Origin: Salarias fasciatus
Lineage: Eukaryota; Chordata; Actinopteri; Blenniiformes; Blenniidae
NCBI RefSeq assembly: GCF_902148845.1
Contig: NC_043755.1
Span: 2,776,378-2,840,377, forward strand
Reading direction: 5' to 3'
DNA: 64,000 bases
The notes beneath the pieces are model-generated. The model was not told the DNA's origin. It saw nothing but the letters and a program-made list of their open reading frames with translations, and did not search any database. Numbering within the stretch: the first letter of the stretch is position 1; each line of letters starts with the position of its first letter. The position numbers and the translations under genes were made by a program. Below are positions 1 to 13,040 of this stretch, piece by piece.

Positions 1-880
1 GCATTACACAGGTTAAGTCAAGTACACTAACAAATATATTAACATGTTCTGTCATTTTCTTTTTTCTCAAGGTGGCGGAAATGATTCCTTCAGCTTGAAA
101 TCATTGCATAGGTCTTATTCTCCTACTTAACGGTTGTTTTTCTTTGGTTGCCTTTTCTCTTTTATTTATTTTATTTGTGATGTTGGATTTTGCATGTCTT
201 TTTAAGTGAGAGTGATTTTTGATTTTCAAAGCCTGTTTGATTTCACTAAAATGAAGGGGAAAAAAACCCAATAACCCCACGCCACTGCATGTAATTCTAC
301 CTCGGGTCAATTTGTTTACATGTGACTGGAAAGAAAGCAACATTTTGGAGCTGAAAGTGAATTTTGCTGAGGATCTGATTAAAATAAGCAGTGTTGTTGA
401 ACTTATGCTGCACAGGTTAGGCAATAAAAAGTACAGAAAAATCTTTGTGTCTGATTTGTACACTCATTACAAAAGTACAAGTGCAGTTTAATAAGTAGAG
501 ATATTAGTGATTTTATGTATGTTAAATCGTGTTGAAGCATTTTTAAGCAAGTGGACAACTTGTACTGGATCCCTGTAATACACGAATCAGTCAAGTCGAT
601 GCTGGATTGTAGCTTGTCATCCACCACTCTTATTAGTTCTGGATTATACATCATGTATAGTAACTCAAATGTATTTGTTGTTGACACCTGTTAATCTTTC
701 GTCATTTAATTCGCTGCCATAATCCCCATAAATCCTTGTGGTGGATTGAATTATTGCAGCTCAACAATGTCATATTTAAACAAGCTCCACATTTGAAGGA
801 TACAGTGGTGGATTTTTTTTTTCTTGTTTTTTTTGAAGAGGAAAGCTTGACTTCCAGATGTTTGTGTTACATCAAATGCT
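1..880. other. AT-rich flank left of upp1, no gene recognised
   Basis: This stretch is AT-rich with no exon that I can recognise on either strand. The longest open frames are about 120 codons or less and have no family signature. It may be intergenic, or the 3' region of a gene that lies to the left. Confidence 0.5.
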
Positions 881-899
881 GAAAGCTCCTGCCGCTACG

Positions 900-1102
900 T
901 GACGCGAGTTGCGCAGGACGCCCGTGACGCGGCTGACGTCACAGCAGCGTGGGCCACGGCTCCACGTTACGGTGTCGACGTCACACGTGAAGCCCGATGA
1001 GAACCGAGAACAGAGGAGCACCGGCGGCGGACACGAGCCTTTCCCAGACATCTCTTCCAGCTTGTCGCCTTCGCGACTGTCCCGTCGGCTTTCACCGGAG
1101 GT
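900..1102 (+). promoter_or_regulatory. upp1: CpG-rich upp1 promoter and probable non-coding first exon
   Basis: GC content and CpG density rise abruptly here against an AT-rich background. A perfect palindromic CRE (TGACGTCA) lies at 934-941, a second CRE-like CGACGTCA at 976-983, and an E-box CACGTG at 984-989. A possible splice donor (GGAG/GTAA) at 1101 is followed by a run of 26 A. An acceptor (ATTCAG) ends at 1377, just before the first coding exon. I infer a non-coding first exon ending at about 1100; the transcription start itself is not visible. Confidence 0.5.
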
Positions 1103-1128
1103 AAAAAAAAAAAAAAAAAAAAAAAAAA
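1103..1128 (+). repeat. poly(A) tract, 26 A
   Basis: An uninterrupted A run immediately follows the candidate splice donor of the non-coding first exon of upp1. Confidence 0.9.
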
Positions 1129-1395
1129 TGGAACTCGCTCTTTCTTTTCGTTCCGCCTCCTGGCGCGCGTAACATGAAGTGTCGCGTGCCGCCGTGAGAT
1201 AAACTATCAACAGCGGGTGTTTTCAGTATGAAAAAGAAGTCCTTGTTATATCGCCGAAGACAAATGTACCCTATGTTTTCAGAAAGCTTGTAAAGACGCG
1301 CATGATAACATTGAGGTGCTGTTAGAATGAGCTTTTTTTTTCAAACTAGTTAATGAACATTGTTTGCTTGGATTCAGCTGTCATTGGTCAGGAAG

Positions 1396-4066
<2,671 letters not shown>

Positions 4067-4700
4067 TCGCACTGGTCATCACATCAGCATCAGGCATTTT
4101 CTCTTCAAAACTATGAAATAGGAAATATCTGATGAACTGCTACATTCCTTATTATTCTTTGGTAGCCATAATTTTTTAATATTTCTGCAGTTGAGAACTT
4201 TTTTACAATTATACTCTGTTTTGTTGCTTTTCCAGTAGTTGACAGATTTCACAGGAAGGATAAATGAGCACATATTTCATTTTTGTTTTCTTTTGTATTC
4301 ATCAATTTAACTAAGTGTTAAATGTGATGTAGCAGCCCATCATATTTCAGGTAATCTGTGTTTTGTGTAACACATGAGATTTCTTGAGTCTGAGTATTAT
4401 GCAGGTGCTGCGACAAAGTTCTCGTTACTTCACTGAAATGGTTCTTGTTTCATTGATGATTGCAAATGACTGATTGAATTGTGTTTTGTTGGTCTGGTTT
4501 ATTGTAGTTATTTATCTTATTTACATTTCAGAATGTAAACGGTATTGTTTTTAAGTTGGGTTTTGTCCTATTTCAACATTTTATTTAGAGAATAAAACTA
4601 ACTTATTGAAACACATTAGGTTGAGAATGAATTGCACTACTTGAATAAAGATAATATATTAAGCTGCATGGTCTGTGATGCTGTTTTACATTCAGACTCA
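4067..4700 (+). other. upp1: upp1 3' UTR
   Basis: AT-rich sequence after the upp1 stop codon with AATAAA at 4591-4596 and again at 4644-4649. The transcript probably ends between about 4610 and 4670. Confidence 0.6.
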
Positions 4701-5600
4701 TCAAAGAATTTTAATATGACTTTGGTGTGATTAGTTTTTATGTAAAAAGAACTGTGACTTCGCCTTATTTTATTGAGGAATTTGCTCCTTCAGACTACGG
4801 ACCGACATGAGGATGAGGTGCTGTTGCGACTATGTGTGGCTTTCCCTCATGGTCTTCAGGCTCCTGGTTGTTTCATGAATGATTGCAAACAGGTTTTGTT
4901 CAATGTTGTGTTCAATTATTCAATCCTCCAAACAGTAGGTTTTGTTTTTTTCATAATGGGTTTTAACATTTAGTATCTCGATTCGCCTTTTAAAAGCTGA
5001 TCCATCAATAGTGAAGATTCCAAGTCAAAGCAGACGTTTCCATCAGCCATTAAGATAATTGACTGTGTTCTGTGTCTGTCCCACTCTCCCGCTGTATGTT
5101 CAACCTCTTCCTGACTCATGTCAAAAATGTGCTGACCTCAGATCAGCTCCCGACCCGCAGCCTTCTTCCCACCACTGCTTTGGAGTGCTAAACGTCTGGC
5201 ATCAGCAGGTCATCACACGTCTTTAAGCACTGTGCCAAAGAACTATTAGCTTTTGGGTGACAAATGAGATTTGAGAAGGTCATGGAGAAGCTTTGGCTTT
5301 TCTCACAATCACCTACACTGAATGGTTTAGCAAATATCTGACTGCAGCAGCGATTCGGCTCACCAGTTTTTCTGTAAAAACAAAATCAATACTTTGGATT
5401 GTTTTAGTCATTGTGGTTCAGTATGCTGCAGGATGATGCGCACAAATGGTAAGGCCGAACAGCCTGAGTCATTTCTCCTATTTCTAACATTTTGCTGGCT
5501 CATCCCCCACATGGGAAAATACTTTTAACGTTTTGTTTTATATCAGTGGTTTTTTGGATGAATTGAACTTTCTTACTTAAACATCTAAGCAAAACATTTT
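4700..5600. other. upp1-stmn2 intergenic region
   Basis: About 0.9 kb of unique-looking, AT-rich sequence. A 66-codon open frame at 4773-4973 has no recognisable family and is treated as chance. Confidence 0.45.
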
Positions 5601-5922
5601 GGTCTCAAATTCCTCAGGCCATCATTTCAGGGCGGTGTGGATCCCCTCATGTATTGATACAGTAACTGTGAACTCGTGCATGTTGTGGATCAGGCCTCGA
5701 CCCTCAGCAGGAACACTGACTGGGTGCTGCTGGGAACGGCCAAGCGCGTCACCGGACGGGGGGGGGGAGTGTCTTCCTGCGCGCTCCCGTGCGCGCCCAC
5801 CTCCTCCTGTCTGCTATCCGCTCCTGCCCCGGTCTGTTCGCTGACTCAGTGCCTTAAGCAGCATCGCCGTCCACCAGGAGAGACTCCAGCATCCTCTGCG
5901 TAGAAAAAAAAACCCATCAGCC
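5600..5922 (+). promoter_or_regulatory. stmn2: stmn2 promoter and 5' UTR region
   Basis: A GC-rich island (about 5690-5850, with a run of nine or more G at 5759) directly precedes the first coding exon. An AP-1-like CTGACTCAG lies at about 5840. Mammalian SCG10/STMN2 is a textbook REST/NRSF target, but no canonical RE1 is visible here, only a degenerate GGTGCTG half-site near 5725. The transcription start is inferred, not seen. Confidence 0.4.
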
Positions 5923-8480
5923 ATGGCCAAAACAGCAAGCGGTAAGCATGTTCACACGGATGGACGGATGATGGATGGATGGATGGATGGATGGATGGAT
6001 GGAGGACGGGTGGATGAATAGATGATCTTGAGACAGGTGCGTCTTCTCTCTATTGAGTCTGTGTCGGCCCAGCAGCCTCCAGCTTGCCGACTGGTGGCCT
6101 CCACATTTGTCAGATTTCCATCAAAAAATTACGGGATGATTGTGACTAAATCAAAAGAAATCTTTGATTCTGGGAGATTATTTTTTCCCCTGAATTTTGA
6201 GCTCATTGTCTCGGCCAATGTAAATCAAAAATCCCTGCAAGAATTCAGCATCATCCCTTTTTTTTTAAATTATCATCGTCATCTTAAGCGAACGTATTAA
6301 TCCAAATATGTAGTTTTGTTTCATCGTGTGAGAGTGGATCGCGTGTTCATGCGGGCGGCCCTATAAATAGATTTATTTCCCACGCCGCACCTGCGGTTCA
6401 TGCTACAGCGGCCCCAACATGCAGCATAATGCAGACGGACCCCACCCAAGATGCTGAGCTGCCACCATGGAGCCCACAGCGGAGCTGCGAGGGCTTCATC
6501 CCTCCGAATTTCACCTCGCTCTGCTTCAAATAAACCTGGTCCTGCTTGATTATTTATCCCTATAACGGTTTTTTTTATTGTCCTGATGAGGATGCTTTGA
6601 TCGGATCAGCCACAAGGCTGCTCCCTTTATTCCTGCCTTTAGCTTCTGTCGTTCCTTTCTTGCCAAGGATGCACCAACGTAGCAGCGGGCTGTCGTTTAT
6701 TTAGAACAAATTGGAAAGAAAAAATACTGTTATTCGAGAGCATGACTTTGCACAAATATATTAACGCTCATAAATAACTAGAAAAGAATTGTATTGCATT
6801 AGTCATCCTATTTGATGGACATTTATTGTTGTAGGCCAGACATTCAGCAGATTTGTTTTCATGGGTTTGTGTGCATATATATGTATATATCTGAAACACT
6901 TGCACCGGCTTAATAAAAGCAGCCCGTCTGATCATTTTGACATCGGTTCTGGCGATGTTAGTGAGAATTCTGGAGCGTATGGTGTGGTGTCACAGAGCAA
7001 CAGACAGGTGTATAGCAGGGTGGGAGGCAGGCCAGCCCTGCAGCAAGGGGCTGCTTCACACACACTGGCCTTTGCAGCAGAGGGCCTCACAACACCAACA
7101 ATCTGGAGTCCTCTCCCTGGAGAGGTGGCCACTTTGTCGAATCCAGGATAAGCATGAATAAAGTGAATAAGTGAATCCTGAGGATTCAAAAAGAAAAAAA
7201 CAATAAAATTCAGATAAGATGATATCTTCAGCTCAATAGCTTACACAGATCTCACTCGTCTAATGCAGTCAGCCAGAGGGAATTACACAATAACACTTTA
7301 TTCTTGATAGATATGTGATTTTTTTTTAACAACTGATATGTTTTGTTCCAACAGAAAGAGACTCAGGATTTCATCACACACAGAATACATTCCTTCAATG
7401 AATTATTAAGCATCACAGCACTCACATACACTTTCAGCAAATCATTATATTTATCTTATCTGATTGTTTACTCTTCTTAAATTGCAATTTTTTTTCAAGT
7501 TGGAAGCTTCACTGGTACATGCAGAACGATAAGAGGGTTTTGGTTGCAACATTATGCTCCTTTTGTGATGCTGTCAAGTCTGCAGGGGCTAACCTGACTG
7601 GTGCGATGTGTTTATGTTTCCCGCAGCATACAAAGAGAAGATGAAGGAGCTGTCTGTTCTCTCCCTCATCTGCTCCTGCTTCTATCCAGAGACACGCAAA
7701 AATCTCATCTCTGACTTTGAAGGTAACAGCTTTAAGATTCATTTTCACAAAATCCCTCCCATTCTCTGAAGTTTGACCAGAGACATGAACGATCATGAAT
7801 ACTTTTTGTTATTGAACATTAATCTCACTGCTAATGGGCTGATTTGCAGACATGGAGGTGAAGCCTATAAACAAGCGAGCCTCGGGACAGGCCTTTGAGG
7901 TGATTCTCAAGCCGCAGTCTCCAGTGTCAGACGTAGCTCACAACCTCCCCTCGCCTCCAAAGAGGGACATCTCCTTGGAAGACATTGAGAAAAAGCTGGA
8001 AGCTGCTGAAGAACGTAGGAAGGTGAGTATTGAATGGATTTGAGTGTTGATAATGCTGAAGCTTTTTTTTTTTTTTTTTTTTTTTCCGGAGATTTTAAAC
8101 CTTTCAAATTTTCATAAACAGTACCAAGAGTCCCAGGTGTTGAGGGCCTTGGCAGAGAAGCGAGAGCATGAGAGGGATGTGTTGCTAAAGGCCATGGAGG
8201 AGAACAGCAACTTCAGCAAGATGGCCGAGGAGAAGCTCCAGATCAAGATGGAGCAGATCAAGGAGAACCGTGACGCCCATCTGGCGGCCATGATTGAACG
8301 TCTACAGGAGAAGGTGAAAGCTTTGTTGACGCCCGAGCGGACAAATCATGGCTGCTTGGTGTGGCAGTGAAAACCGGGCACATAACTCACGCTCACTCTC
8401 TTGTGCTGTTTTTTTTTTAGGAGAAACATGCGGCTGAGGTACGCAGGAACAAAGAGCTGAGGGAAGAGGTGACGGCATGA
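5923..8480 (+). CDS. stmn2: stathmin-2 (SCG10), neuronal microtubule regulator
   Basis: Membrane-anchored stathmin of growth cones that binds tubulin dimers and promotes microtubule dynamics. Coding exons: 5923-5941, 7627-7722, 7850-8022, 8122-8313 and 8421-8480, giving 179 aa, the same as human STMN2. The N-terminus [19 protein letters not shown] runs into [10 protein letters not shown] with the palmitoylated Cys22 and Cys24 of the Golgi/vesicle anchor. The regulatory linker keeps two proline-directed serines, Ser62 (QSP) and Ser73 (PSP), at the positions of the mammalian JNK sites. The stathmin-like domain follows ([12 protein letters not shown], then a long alpha-helix containing [11 protein letters not shown] and [14 protein letters not shown]). 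MAKTA, SCFYPE and KMEQIKENR favour STMN2 over STMN3 and STMN4. The 19-base first coding exon and the exon-2 membrane anchor are typical of the SCG10 group. A teleost a/b suffix cannot be assigned. Confidence 0.92.
5958..6002 (+). repeat. (ATGG)n microsatellite in stmn2 intron 1
   Basis: About eleven imperfect ATGG units, 17 bases downstream of the first splice donor of stmn2. Such tracts often remain at the 3' ends of fish RTE-like or SINE elements, but no element body is recognisable next to it. Confidence 0.85.
6361..6370 (+). promoter_or_regulatory. perfect MEF2 / TATA-like site in stmn2 intron 1
   Basis: CTATAAATAG fits the MEF2 consensus YTAWWWWTAR exactly and also reads as a strong TATA box. 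It sits in a local GC-rich patch (6340-6460) inside intron 1, so it may mark an intronic enhancer or an alternative start. Confidence 0.4.
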
Positions 8481-8773
8481 GCCCCACAGAAGCCCTGATT
8501 TCCGTGGTACATTTGGTTCCTTCCATCCAGCCCCGTCCTCTTCTTTCCCCTGCCCTCACCGTCTTTCTGTAAACAGACACTCAAGCCTGGAGGCCAAGAG
8601 GTCCGCGCACCTCGCCATCACATCACGACACGCCCTGCCACCAGTACTCACTATTATCAGTATTATCAGTGGATACCAACATCAATAGCACCACTCACCT
8701 GAAGACATGAATGGATTTGTTGATTTAGGAGAAAACGTGGGAGTATGGCATTTAATTTGTAAATATTATTTCT

Positions 8774-8798
8774 GATTATCTGTCTATCTGTCTATCTG

Positions 8799-8873
<75 letters not shown>

Positions 8874-8901
8874 GTCTATCTATCTATCTATCTATCTATT
8901 G
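8774..8901 (+). repeat. (CTAT)n microsatellite, about 128 bp
   Basis: Around thirty CTAT/CTGT units with a few interruptions, inside the putative stmn2 3' UTR. Confidence 0.95.
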
Positions 8902-9073
8902 ATATGATGGAAGATGAAGTACATACAAACACAGTGCTGTACTTCACTGTATGATTTGAAACATTTTGTTTGTCACTGATTAATGTTTCAGTTATTGAAA
9001 TTTGACTCGACAACCATTTTCTTGTGAAAGCCCTCTTGGTGTTGTGAGTTGGCCGTAGACAGACATTTGTTTC

Positions 9074-9161
9074 CTGATGATGATGATGACGATGATGATG
9101 ATAATGATGACGATGATGATGATGATGATGATTGATGATGATGTCATGATGATGATGATGT
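9074..9161 (+). repeat. (GAT)n microsatellite
   Basis: Imperfect GAT/ATG triplet run with occasional GAC and AAT variants, also in the putative stmn2 3' UTR. Open frames through it (poly-Met, poly-Asp or poly-Ser) are artefacts. Confidence 0.92.
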
Positions 9162-9919
9162 TTCAGTGTCCTTTGTGTGACGAATGGCGGTTGGTGTACC
9201 TAGACTACAGAGTTCTGAAGATACTCCCACACTCGCACCTCTCTCACCTCTTCTCAACGCGCACGCTTGAAATCCTAACAATATGCCAAGCCCATAGGTT
9301 CCTAAATTGCCCACCTCCTCTGAAATGAGCTTGATAATGAACTTAACAGGTGCTTTACAATGATTATTAAGAATGTCTTTGCCCATTGGGAGCAACTGTT
9401 TCTACACGTGTAGATCCCCACTCACCCTGACAATTCCATTCATCCATGATTCCATCTTCAGCCAAATCAATAGCTCTGTTAAGAACACAGTATTCGGGGA
9501 TGAATCCTACAAATTATTGAATGTTACAACCCCATACTGGTATCATGTATAGTGTCTTGGACAGTGGAATGTGCTGTTGCTCCCATCTCAATAGTGATAG
9601 TGTGACCATAATGTATGTCTGTGTGGGTGTGTGTGAATGCAGATTTACCTTGAGGCATCATTAGCGTCTTCTCTTTGTAGTGGATTCGATAGAGAATGGA
9701 TGCGCGATGCTTTACATTCAGCACACTGAACTAGTCTCTTTTTAATATACAGTACCACTGATATCTGCCTGCATCCTCTGCTGCTTGTGTTTCTCCCTTC
9801 ATATATTTCTCTGTGAAAGCTTTGCTGAATAAAGGTTTGGGGATCTGTGAACATGGCATGCACCATCTAATACTTGGGGAAGGGAAAATGTAAACTGCCA
9901 AATAAAAGAACCAGTTATC

Positions 9920-10850
9920 TACACCTCCTGATATTCACAGTCTCCATTCAGATTCTTTTTTTCATTAAGGTGTCAGTCTAATGTGAATATCTAATTTTTT
10001 AAGGATTTAAAACACATTTCAAAGGGTTCCTCAGATTATAGGCGACAATATGATAATCTGCCAGCAGGGGGCAGTGTCTTATTTATTTTGGACAGGAAAC
10101 GCTCTTATGGCCCCACCTCTCACAAAATGTATCACAGAGTAATTTAAATTGATAAATCTAATCACAGAGCAACTTCCTTGGAATTTAAATCCTTACTTTT
10201 TTTTAAATAATTATTTTTAAAAGCTGGAAACAAGATAGGAAACTCAATTTATGGGATCTGAACCCTCAGGGAACAAATCACAAACAGCAGCCGCCCCACC
10301 TGGAGGATGGGATGTTACTAAGAAACATACAAGAAAACCGTGATTCCCTATGAAGCTGCACCTGAACCACACTGAGCAGCACTTCTGTGCTAATCAATGA
10401 TTTACAGGTCCATCTGTCTCTGTGTTGTTCTTACTTTGTAACCGCTTTCCTCCTAAGTCCTCATCCTGTTCACACTATTGTCTCCGTTTCAGACCAACCC
10501 AAGCTGGTGAGGTCAGGGCAACATTGTAAAGGATTTCCTCTGGCTCTTAATGATTTCCTGGGTATTCATAAGGGCAACAATGCTCTGGGATTTGGTTACT
10601 TACCTGGCACACAGGGAAGGATTTGCTTTTCAGTCAATGGATCCTTATTAGATGATGATTAACCCTCGAGGGACTGGAGAAAAAAATGCACCTGAGGATT
10701 ATAGAACATGTGTGGTATTTATTAAACTGAGGAAAGATGAGTTTTTGATAAAGCGCTTTCTTGTTTATTTTGGAAAAATCATACAAAGCCAAACATTCTG
10801 AGGAATTGAGTGACAAAATATAACAGAAAAACAGATAGCTTATGTTTGAT
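9920..10850. other. intergenic region between convergent stmn2 and hey1
   Basis: About 0.9 kb between two 3' ends. Apart from the CTCF-like motif at 10061 I see no gene or named repeat. Confidence 0.5.
10061..10074 (+). promoter_or_regulatory. CTCF-like core motif, forward orientation
   Basis: CCAGCAGGGGGCAG fits the vertebrate CTCF core (CCASYAGRKGGCRS) at every position. It lies between the 3' ends of stmn2 and hey1, so it could separate the two regulatory neighbourhoods. Confidence 0.55.
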
Positions 10851-11431
10851 ACATTCAAACTCAATTTATTGGTACAAAAATATTACAAATAGATACAAGA
10901 ACGCAAGTTTCCAACTCTCAAGTTAGTTTTCCCACCAAGGGTGCAATAATGTGCATATTCTTGTCCACAGTTTGGATGTCACTAAAAAGCAAACCAAATT
11001 ATATAAATGTACATCATGTTAAATGCAGACGTTTTTGCTTAACAAATGCATAGGTTTCAGTAAAGGGTCCATGCAATCTGACCTCTAAATTTGTGCTTGC
11101 AGTAAATCTATTCATGGCTCCTTCATCATTTCATTATATCCATCCTCAACCTGGAGGAAGTGCAGGCTAACTAAATTAGTTTCTAGGGTTTTTTTTTTTT
11201 GTTCGTTTGTTTAAGAATAACATCACAAAACTCAATTATAATTCTTTTTTAGTTGAAGGCAAAGGACAAGCGGAATGACAATTACATCCTTCTCCAGCTT
11301 GTTCTTCCTATTTAAAAAACAAAAAGACAATCAGTTTGCCTTGTTCCCCTGCATTTTGTAGCTATAAAACATTCAGAGCAAGTTTCCCGTCGAGCACAGC
11401 TCAGCTGTTGCCTTCAGTCCAGTGCTTAGCT
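10850..11431 (-). other. hey1: hey1 3' UTR
   Basis: Sequence 3' of the hey1 stop on the minus strand. AATAAA on that strand lies at 10865-10870, giving a 3' UTR of roughly 0.58 kb. Confidence 0.55.
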
Positions 11432-12866
11432 TCAAAAAGCCCCGATCTCCATGCCCCAGGGCCTGTAAGGCTTCGACAGGCTGGAGGAGGGACTCGCTGT
11501 GCTGACAGCCGTCGGAGAGACGAGAGGGAAGGCACCGAAGGAGAGCGGGAAAGCCGAGAGCGAGGAGAGGGTGGAGACGAGTGGCGGCGAAAGCTTGGAT
11601 GTTGGCACAGGCAGACTGAGGGGCAGGGAGCTGCTGGGAGGCACCCTGAGGGACTCTGTGGGGGGCAAGACACCAAGTCTGGATGTCCCAGATGCCTCAG
11701 TGGAGGATGAGGATGAGGAGGAGGAGGAGGAGCAGGATGCTGAGGAAGAGGAGGAGGGCGGGCTGCTATTGTTTCGGGATGCAGGTGTCCTGCCCTGGTG
11801 GTGCTGCAGTAGGAGGGGATGGGGGAGATGGGCAGGGGCCGTCCCGTAGGCAGAGCCCCAGGCTAGGTGTTCCAGTCCAGTGTGCACTTCCCTCTGAGAG
11901 GCGTAGCTGCTGAGGTGGGACACTAAGCGCACGCAGAGCGAGTCTGTACTGTCCCGGCCCTCCACGATGCTCAGATAGCGAGCCGTCTCTGCCAGACACT
12001 CCCTGAAGCCCAGACTGCGGTAATCCTTAGCAAGAGCATGAGCCTCAAAGTAACCTGTTGATAAAAGAAAATGACAGTTTGACAAACAATTTCTAATGCA
12101 TCCCAAAGTTCAAGCATGGGTTTATTCATATATTGTCCAAAACCAAGCCAAGCATTTCTCACCTTTTCCACCAGATGCATGGAGCATCTTTAAATGGTCC
12201 ACTGTCATTTGTAAAATTTCAGCCTTTTCCAGCTTTGCTGAGCCCTGGAAAATAGCAAAATCAAATTATGAGTTAATATTTTATCAATTTCCATCACATC
12301 TATAAAGACTGCCCACAAAGAAAGACTGAGATGGTCAGTTATTTACCTGTTTTTCAAAAGCACTTGGCACCAATCTTCTCAGTTCTGACAGACTGTTATT
12401 GATCCGGTCACGTCTGCGTTTCTCAATGATCTGTTATGAATAAATCATGACAATTAGTCAAGGCATAGTGGTAGAAAATAGAAATTAATGTATCTGTGTG
12501 CAACTTGGCAGCAGAGATTTGAAGTCTACACACCCCCCTGCGCCTTTTTCTGGCCTGAACTTGTGTGGACGTGGAGGGTGACATCGATCCGTGAGAGTCA
12601 AGTTGACTAGAAGAGACAAATTAGACATTTTCACTAACAAAGACACTGGGTTTGCATTTTCTTTTAGGTCAATCAGCAAAGATAATACATTTAAAAGAAA
12701 TTGAACAATCTAAATGCTTAAATGCTGAAACTTCTCTAAAAAAAACATATTACTTTAGGGAGAAAAAAATGTCAACAAACCCATTTTCGTCGCCACTGTC
12801 CTTCTCCACCTCCACATTGTCGTCCAGGTCGCTGTCCGATGAGCTGTAGTTGTGGCTCCTCTTCAT
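11432..12866 (-). CDS. hey1: hey1, Hairy/E(spl)-related YRPW-type bHLH repressor
   Basis: Nuclear transcriptional repressor and primary Notch effector in cardiovascular, somite and neural development. Coding exons in transcript order: 12866-12781, 12606-12534, 12430-12347, 12244-12163 and 12054-11432, giving 315 aa (human HEY1 is 304). The N-terminus is [16 protein letters not shown]. The bHLH domain is split over exons 2-4, with ARKRRRG and then [19 protein letters not shown]; it has the Hey-type Gly in the basic region instead of the Hes proline. The Orange domain starts at [19 protein letters not shown]. The C-terminus carries YRPW followed by GMEIGAF (human has GTEIGAF). A serine-rich insertion, with a run of ten Ser, lies between the Orange domain and the C-terminus. 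The start is the MKRS methionine; longer in-frame upstream sequence is not conserved. STMN2 and HEY1 are also neighbours in human. Confidence 0.95.
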
Positions 12867-13040
12867 TGTACTCGCAGTTCGGACGCGCTTCTTCCTCACA
12901 GAGCTCCGGAGGCGCACTGACAGCTCCGCGTCCGACGCACAGTTCAAAAGACCTGTGGCTGGCCCCGAGGGGGCGGGGCTATGAGGGGGGAGTGGGCGTG
13001 GCTGACAGCGTGACGTGGGCGGGGCTTTCAAAGCCGTAAC
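12867..13040 (-). promoter_or_regulatory. hey1: hey1 5' UTR and GC-rich promoter
   Basis: GC-rich segment upstream of the hey1 start with GC boxes at about 12969-12979 and 13015-13025 and a half-CRE TGACGT at 13011-13016. I looked for an RBPJ/CSL site (TGGGAA core), expected for a Notch target, and saw none in the first few hundred bases. Confidence 0.45.

Larger units (their letters stand above)
8481..9920 (+). other. stmn2: stmn2 3' UTR
   Basis: Non-coding sequence after the stmn2 stop with AATAAA at 9828-9833 and 9901-9906, which implies a 3' UTR of about 1.4 kb. It carries two microsatellites, (CTAT)n and (GAT)n, which would be transcribed. Confidence 0.55.

Noticed and set aside
5707-5730. 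RE1/NRSE-like sequence near the stmn2 promoter
   Set aside because: Only the GGTGCTG half is good. The other half is poor and the spacer is one base instead of two.
5942-7626. Possible equivalent of the human STMN2 TDP-43-repressed cryptic exon
   Set aside because: Intron 1 has no long TG-rich block that would bind TDP-43, so there is no sequence support. The human cryptic exon is thought to be primate-restricted.
10640-10720. TTAACCCTCGAGGGAC as a possible piggyBac end
   Set aside because: A single TTAA-CCCT match with no second end; not enough to call an element.
11336-11913. Plus-strand open frames of 76-124 codons, Glu/Arg-rich
   Set aside because: They lie opposite the GC-rich last exon of hey1, which has clear protein conservation. 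They are antisense shadows.
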